DNA of 64,000 bases from Lachnospiraceae bacterium (GTDB lineage Bacteria; Bacillota; Clostridia; Lachnospirales; Lachnospiraceae): contig JALCKY010000001.1 in the NCBI GenBank assembly GCA_022647575.1, forward strand, positions 744,001-808,000, read 5' to 3'. Every line of letters begins with the position of its first letter. Position 1 is the first letter of the stretch. Both the position numbers and the translations under genes were made by a program. Below the pieces are notes generated by a model that was not told the origin of the DNA, ran no database searches, and saw nothing but the letters and a program-made list of their open reading frames with translations. Positions 60,684-64,000 of this stretch are shown here, in pieces.

Positions 60684-60725
60684 AAAAGACCTTACTGATT
60701 TTTTCTTCAATCAGTAAGGCCTTTT
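60684..60725. terminator. Hairpin of the dispersed repeat, copy near 60.7 kb
   Basis: A 17-bp stem (60684-60700 with 60709-60725, one G-U pair) with an 8-base loop. The left flank (60646-60683) resembles 22869-22900, and the right flank leads into GTGCTGCC, as at 32055. Confidence 0.7.
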
Positions 60726-60745
60726 CCTGTTCATCAGGAATAAAG

Positions 60746-60765
60746 TGCTGCCAAAACGTTGCCAG
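60746..60765. repeat. TTGCCA-type motif, copy 1 (60.7 kb)
   Basis: TGCTGCCAAAACGTTGCCAG, two TTGCC-like half sites spaced by five bases, as found at 32055, 60959 and (inverted) 62493. Confidence 0.65.
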
Positions 60766-60789
60766 ACAGCTGTTCTGAGCGTGACTCCC

Positions 60790-60854
60790 TTCTTGAATCC
60801 CTGCGGGATTCAAGAAGTATCGTTCGGATAGAAGCCTCCGGCTTCTATTCGAAC
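60790..60854. repeat. Two tandem hairpins with three-base loops
   Basis: Stem 1: 60790-60801 with 60805-60816 (12 bp, loop TGC). Stem 2: 60822-60836 with 60840-60854 (15 bp, one G-U pair, loop TCC). They are six bases apart. They lie in a 527-bp stretch without a gene (60480-61006), which otherwise holds only dispersed repeats. Confidence 0.7.
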
Positions 60855-60886
60855 TCTCTTAAACGGTTTGTGATGTTAAGCATTTC

Positions 60887-60930
60887 TGTTTAAGAATGCT
60901 GGTTTCAATGCACGCTTTTATTTCAAATGA
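60887..60930. repeat. 44-bp direct repeat, copy B
   Basis: Matches 58989-59032 at 39 of 44 bases. On the minus strand it still codes for HLK and a stop, like the HLE end of the DUF7695-type gene, so it looks like the tail of a lost second copy. Confidence 0.75.
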
Positions 60931-60958
60931 AGAATAAAATTCCGGCTTACTGATTTTT

Positions 60959-60978
60959 TGTTGCCAAAATGTTGCCAG
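60959..60978. repeat. TTGCCA-type motif flanking the AlbA gene, left side
   Basis: TGTTGCCAAAATGTTGCCAG lies 28 bases after the end of the AlbA-type gene. An inverted partner is found at 62493-62511 beyond its start. Confidence 0.65.
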
Positions 60979-61006
60979 TAACTTATGACGCTTTTATACA
61001 AGCTCA

Positions 61007-62458
61007 TTACTCTTTTGATCCGGCAGACACTCTCCAGTATCCTCCTTTGTTCGGTCCTACCCTTTCTATCATTTTTTTCTTCTTTAAACCTTTAATTGCA
61101 TATCTGACACCGCCCTCACTAAGACCAATCTTCGCTGCCAGCGCCGGCTGTGTAATACCCGGTTCTGAAGAAAGTATCTGAAGTATGTGCTTCTCTGTCT
61201 TGCTGGGTTTATTTTCTATGCCAGTTTCTCCACTAGTTTCTCCGCTAGTTTCTCCGCTAGTTTCTCCGCTAGTTTTTATTTTGACCTGATTAGATTTTTG
61301 ATAATTCAGATTCCAAAGTGTGACCGTAAAAACCGTTCTTTCCGAAAAGAAATCCGGTTTCAATTCAGGTAAATAGTTCGCTGCTCCCATGTAACCATCT
61401 ATTATTTTTTTTATTCCGCTTCCTTGACGTTCCATATACCCCAGCCGGGCAAATATATCTGCTAAGACTGGATTTCTTCTTCTCGACGGTACCTTGGCAA
61501 GATTCCAATCTTGTATTTGTGTCCCATCGATCATTCCTCCTGGAGAATATATCTCCAGTCGATTATCGAAAATATCAATGTGTACTTCACTTCCCACATC
61601 CAGATAATCACGATGAACAAGTGCGTTTACAAGAGTTTCAAAAACACTGCGTTCAATATAATCAGGCAGCTCAAGTCTTGATTGCGGCAATTTCTTCCAG
61701 AGAATGTGGTTATTCCTCTTCACGAATTCCATTCCTCCATCCAACAGCTTTATAATACTTCCTTTGTATTCAGCGCTATCGGATGCTTCTATGATTCCTC
61801 CCGCCTTATCGATTCCATTCCAGCGAGTACAGAACAGGCGTGAATACCAAACAGGTGATTCATCCGCTATTAATGCTCCTGCATTTGTCAAATTGCCTTT
61901 ATCATCACAAAGGCCAAATGAATTATAATTTTTCTCCTGAAAACTATCCTTTGTCCATGATTTATATCGTTCCTTAAGTTTACTGAAAGCAAAATCATCA
62001 AACAGGTATCCTGAATTCAGAGCATCCCAGGAGGTATTCCTTCCATGGAGAATCAATCTTTTTATTTCCGCAGCATCCGCAGGAACACTTTCATTTCCGA
62101 TTCTAATGAATGCCTCCAGTCTTCCGTCAGCGGAATAATAATATGGTGTCTCTTCGCCTCTAAAAACATCCAGTAACAAGAGGGACACGCCTTTTTCCTG
62201 CTTGATCCGCATTCTGGTTTCAGGAATTGGCTGCATTTTGACCTTCAGTAATTCACTGATTTTTTCTGACACATGGCGAACATCCTTAATACCGATGATT
62301 TCATCAGTATCGGAAATACCAAAAATCAATGTTCCGCCAAGAGAATTTGCAAAAGCACTGACACTCTTCAGCCAGCTTTTCGGTTTCTTCTCCTCGAGTT
62401 CTGCTTTTTTATCGTATTCTGTTGTCTCACCAAGATACTTTTTAAGTTCTATATTCAT
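61007..62458 (-). CDS. AlbA_2 (Schlafen-type) DNA-binding protein with GHKL-like C-terminal half and HTH
   Basis: 483 residues. Residues about 1-135 form the AlbA_2 domain (TEYDKKAELEEKKPKSWLKS, GTLIFGISDTDEIIGIKDV). A middle region with FETLVNALVHRDYLDVGSEV, YSPGGMIDGTQIQ and RQGSGIKKI fits the HATPase_c_4 type. A linker of four SGET units comes from a 12-bp repeat (61223-61270). The last 60 residues are a winged helix (PALAAKIGLSEGGVRYAIKG). Such proteins are usually called transcriptional regulators; some are linked to defence. The gene is flanked by inverted TTGCCA-type motifs. AT-rich compared with the catabolic block. Confidence 0.88.
   Translation of the reverse strand: MNIELKKYLGETTEYDKKAELEEKKPKSWLKSVSAFANSLGGTLIFGISDTDEIIGIKDVRHVSEKISELLKVKMQPIPETRMRIKQEKGVSLLLLDVFRGEETPYYYSADGRLEAFIRIGNESVPADAAEIKRLILHGRNTSWDALNSGYLFDDFAFSKLKERYKSWTKDSFQEKNYNSFGLCDDKGNLTNAGALIADESPVWYSRLFCTRWNGIDKAGGIIEASDSAEYKGSIIKLLDGGMEFVKRNNHILWKKLPQSRLELPDYIERSVFETLVNALVHRDYLDVGSEVHIDIFDNRLEIYSPGGMIDGTQIQDWNLAKVPSRRRNPVLADIFARLGYMERQGSGIKKIIDGYMGAANYLPELKPDFFSERTVFTVTLWNLNYQKSNQVKIKTSGETSGETSGETSGETGIENKPSKTEKHILQILSSEPGITQPALAAKIGLSEGGVRYAIKGLKKKKMIERVGPNKGGYWRVSAGSKE
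61223..61270. repeat. Four 12-bp tandem repeats coding for SGET units
   Basis: Units AGTTTCTCC(A/G)CT at 61223, 61235, 61247 and 61259; the first differs by one base. In-frame within the linker of the AlbA-type gene. Confidence 0.9.
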
Positions 62459-62492
62459 AATTCTATCTTAACGCTCCTAATACAATAAAACC

Positions 62493-62511
62493 CTGGCAAC
62501 AATTGGCAACA
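62493..62511. repeat. TTGCCA-type motif flanking the AlbA gene, right side (inverted)
   Basis: CTGGCAACAATTGGCAACA is the inverse of the left motif, one base shorter. It lies 35 bases before the AlbA-type start. Confidence 0.65.
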
Positions 62512-62608
62512 GATCTACCGGATAATACAAATAATCGATGGAAATAGAAATCACTGATGCTAGTGGTATTCATTATCTGCTATTAAGTTATCCGAAAAGA
62601 ATTTTTTC

Positions 62609-64000
62609 CTATTCGAACTCAATGGTTGCCGGCGGCTTGCTGGTGCAGTCATACAGCACTCTGTTCACATGTTTGACTTCATTCACGATCCGGCTGGCCA
62701 CAATATGCAGCACCTCATACGGGATATCCGCAGAGTCCGCCGTCATGAAATCGATCGTATTGACCGCACGCAGGACGATTGCATAATCGTAAGTGCGCTC
62801 GTCACCCATGACGCCGACGGAGCGCATGTTGGTAAGCGCCGCGAAATACTGTCCGACCGTTTTATTCATTCCTGCGCGGTCCATTTCCTCGCGGTAAATG
62901 GCATCCGCTTCCTGGACGATTTTTACTTTTTCTTCCGTGATCTCACCGATGATGCGGATGCCGAGTCCCGGACCCGGGAACGGCTGACGCATGACAAGTT
63001 TTTCCGGAATCCCGAGATGAAGTCCTACCTTCCGTACCTCATCCTTGAACAGGTAGCGCAGCGGCTCGATGATTTCCTTGAAATCAACATAGTCCGGAAG
63101 TCCGCCGACATTGTGGTGCGATTTGATGACGGCCGATTCACCGCCCAGTCCGCTTTCCACGACGTCCGGATAAATAGTGCCCTGTACCAGATAATCCACC
63201 GTTCCGATTTTCTTCGCTTCTTCTTCGAAGACGCGTATGAATTCCTCGCCGATGATTTTTCTCTTTTTTTCGGGTTCCGTCACGCCTGACAGTTTATCAT
63301 AGAATCTCTGCTGAGCATTGACGCGCACGAAATTCAGGTCATACGGTCCTTCCGGTCCGAAGACTCCCGAAACCAGATCGCCCTCATCTTTTCTTAAAAG
63401 ACCGTGATCGACAAATACGCAGGTCAGGTTTTTTCCGACTGCCTTAGAAAGCAGGACCGCTGCCACGGAAGAATCAACGCCTCCGGAAAGCGCACACAGC
63501 ACTTTCCCGTCACCAACTTTTTCGCGGATTTCGCGGACCGTCCTCTCGGCAAAATCTTCCATCTTCCAGTCGCCGGAGCAGCCGCAGACACCCATCACGA
63601 AATTATGCAGCATTTCCTTCCCCTGTACGGTATGCAGGACTTCCGGATGGAACTGGAATGCATAAAGTTTCTTCGATTCATTTTCCGCAGCAGCATAGGG
63701 GCAGTCCGCCGTGTTGGCGCTGACCTCAAATCCCGGTGCCAGTGCTGAAATGTAATCGGTGTGGCTCATCCAGCAGACGGTCGGTGAATCAATCCCCTGA
63801 AACACTCTGGATTCTTTTCGGTCAAGAAGCACCTCCGTTTTTCCGTATTCACGGACAGGCGCCTTTTCGACATTTCCGCCCAGCACGAACTGCATCAGCT
63901 GGGCACCGTAGCACAGTCCGAGGACCGGCACTCCCATGTCAAATAATTCCGGCGTGCACGTCGGCGCACCCTGTTCATAGCAGCTGTTCGGACCGCCGGT
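62609..64000 (-). CDS. guaA: GMP synthase (glutamine-hydrolysing), N-terminus beyond the window
   Basis: 463 codons lie in the window. The glutamine amidotransferase part holds the Cys nucleophile in [11 protein letters not shown] and the His/Glu in [10 protein letters not shown]. The ATP pyrophosphatase P-loop is [12 protein letters not shown], and the C-terminal dimerisation domain ends with [13 protein letters not shown]. It converts XMP to GMP in purine synthesis. It is a core gene, so the mosaic region on its 3' side probably marks the edge of conserved chromosome. The first about 60 residues and any riboswitch are outside the window. Confidence 0.96.
   Translation of the reverse strand, partial: TGGPNSCYEQGAPTCTPELFDMGVPVLGLCYGAQLMQFVLGGNVEKAPVREYGKTEVLLDRKESRVFQGIDSPTVCWMSHTDYISALAPGFEVSANTADCPYAAAENESKKLYAFQFHPEVLHTVQGKEMLHNFVMGVCGCSGDWKMEDFAERTVREIREKVGDGKVLCALSGGVDSSVAAVLLSKAVGKNLTCVFVDHGLLRKDEGDLVSGVFGPEGPYDLNFVRVNAQQRFYDKLSGVTEPEKKRKIIGEEFIRVFEEEAKKIGTVDYLVQGTIYPDVVESGLGGESAVIKSHHNVGGLPDYVDFKEIIEPLRYLFKDEVRKVGLHLGIPEKLVMRQPFPGPGLGIRIIGEITEEKVKIVQEADAIYREEMDRAGMNKTVGQYFAALTNMRSVGVMGDERTYDYAIVLRAVNTIDFMTADSADIPYEVLHIVASRIVNEVKHVNRVLYDCTSKPPATIEFE

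Noticed and set aside
60481-60813. 110-codon frame on the minus strand
   Set aside because: It spans the dispersed hairpin and half of a tandem hairpin, with no ribosome site.
58784-61270. Possible CRISPR array
   Set aside because: The 23-bp units touch each other without spacers and the 12-bp units are coding; no cas genes.

Overview
The window looks like chromosomal DNA of a Gram-positive, low-to-moderate GC anaerobe of the class Clostridia, perhaps Lachnospiraceae-like. The signs are a YesM/YesN two-component pair beside a MalFG-type sugar transporter, lipoprotein substrate-binding proteins with Ala/Ser/Thr linkers, a sortase-assembled pilus locus, a CWB2-anchored surface protein, strong AGGAGG ribosome binding sites, and Fe-S/molybdenum redox enzymes. 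The exact taxon cannot be read from the sequence. No rRNA, tRNA, CRISPR array or prophage was found.

Layout. (1) 1-10.2 kb, minus strand: one operon of substrate-binding protein, two permeases, a second substrate-binding protein, YesM kinase, YesN regulator and a GH3 glycosidase cut by the window edge; it takes up and degrades an oligosaccharide. (2) 10.5-13.8 kb, plus strand: a partner-switching module of STAS antagonist, LytS-type membrane SpoIIE phosphatase and RsbW-like kinase, with no sigma factor gene nearby. (3) 13.8-22.3 kb, minus strand: a pilus operon with a secreted Ig-like protein, a large tip adhesin, a small cytosolic protein, a signal-peptidase-like protein without its catalytic Ser and Lys, two pilin genes each broken by one extra base, a class B sortase and a third pilin. 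(4) 22.4-29.3 kb: a small unknown gene, a three-gene plus-strand operon (TMEM164/YwaF-like protein and two PAS-CPBP proteins), a MarR regulator with a 43-bp operator over a consensus promoter, and a glycosyltransferase/acyltransferase fusion. (5) 29.5-31.8 kb: a surface protein joining pilin-type repeats to CWB2 repeats.

(6) 32.1-55.6 kb is a catabolic block. It holds a polar amino acid ABC transporter, a monomeric molybdenum aldehyde oxidoreductase, a ten-gene operon (dipeptide/oligopeptide ABC transporter, proline racemase/hydroxyproline epimerase, four-part D-amino-acid dehydrogenase, DapA-family lyase), two M24 Xaa-Pro peptidases, an amidohydrolase, an XRE-cupin regulator and a GH127/GH146 beta-L-arabinofuranosidase. 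Read together, these fit uptake of hydroxyproline-containing, perhaps arabinosylated, peptides, followed by deglycosylation, cleavage next to (hydroxy)proline, epimerisation, oxidation, deamination and oxidation to 2-oxoglutarate. Plant extensin-type glycoprotein would be a natural source. This is inference from gene content.

(7) 55.8-62.5 kb is a mosaic: a C39-like lipoprotein, an IS1634-type insertion sequence with recognisable inverted ends, degenerate 23-bp tandem repeats, a decayed toxin-antitoxin pair downstream of an HTH-(p)ppGpp-hydrolase-like fusion, several dispersed hairpin/TTGCCA repeats, and an AlbA-domain ATPase-like gene flanked by inverted TTGCCA motifs. (8) The right edge carries guaA (GMP synthase), cut by the window end. 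Three genes (two pilins and the arabinofuranosidase) are each broken by one extra base in a short single-base run; this could be phase variation, decay or assembly error.
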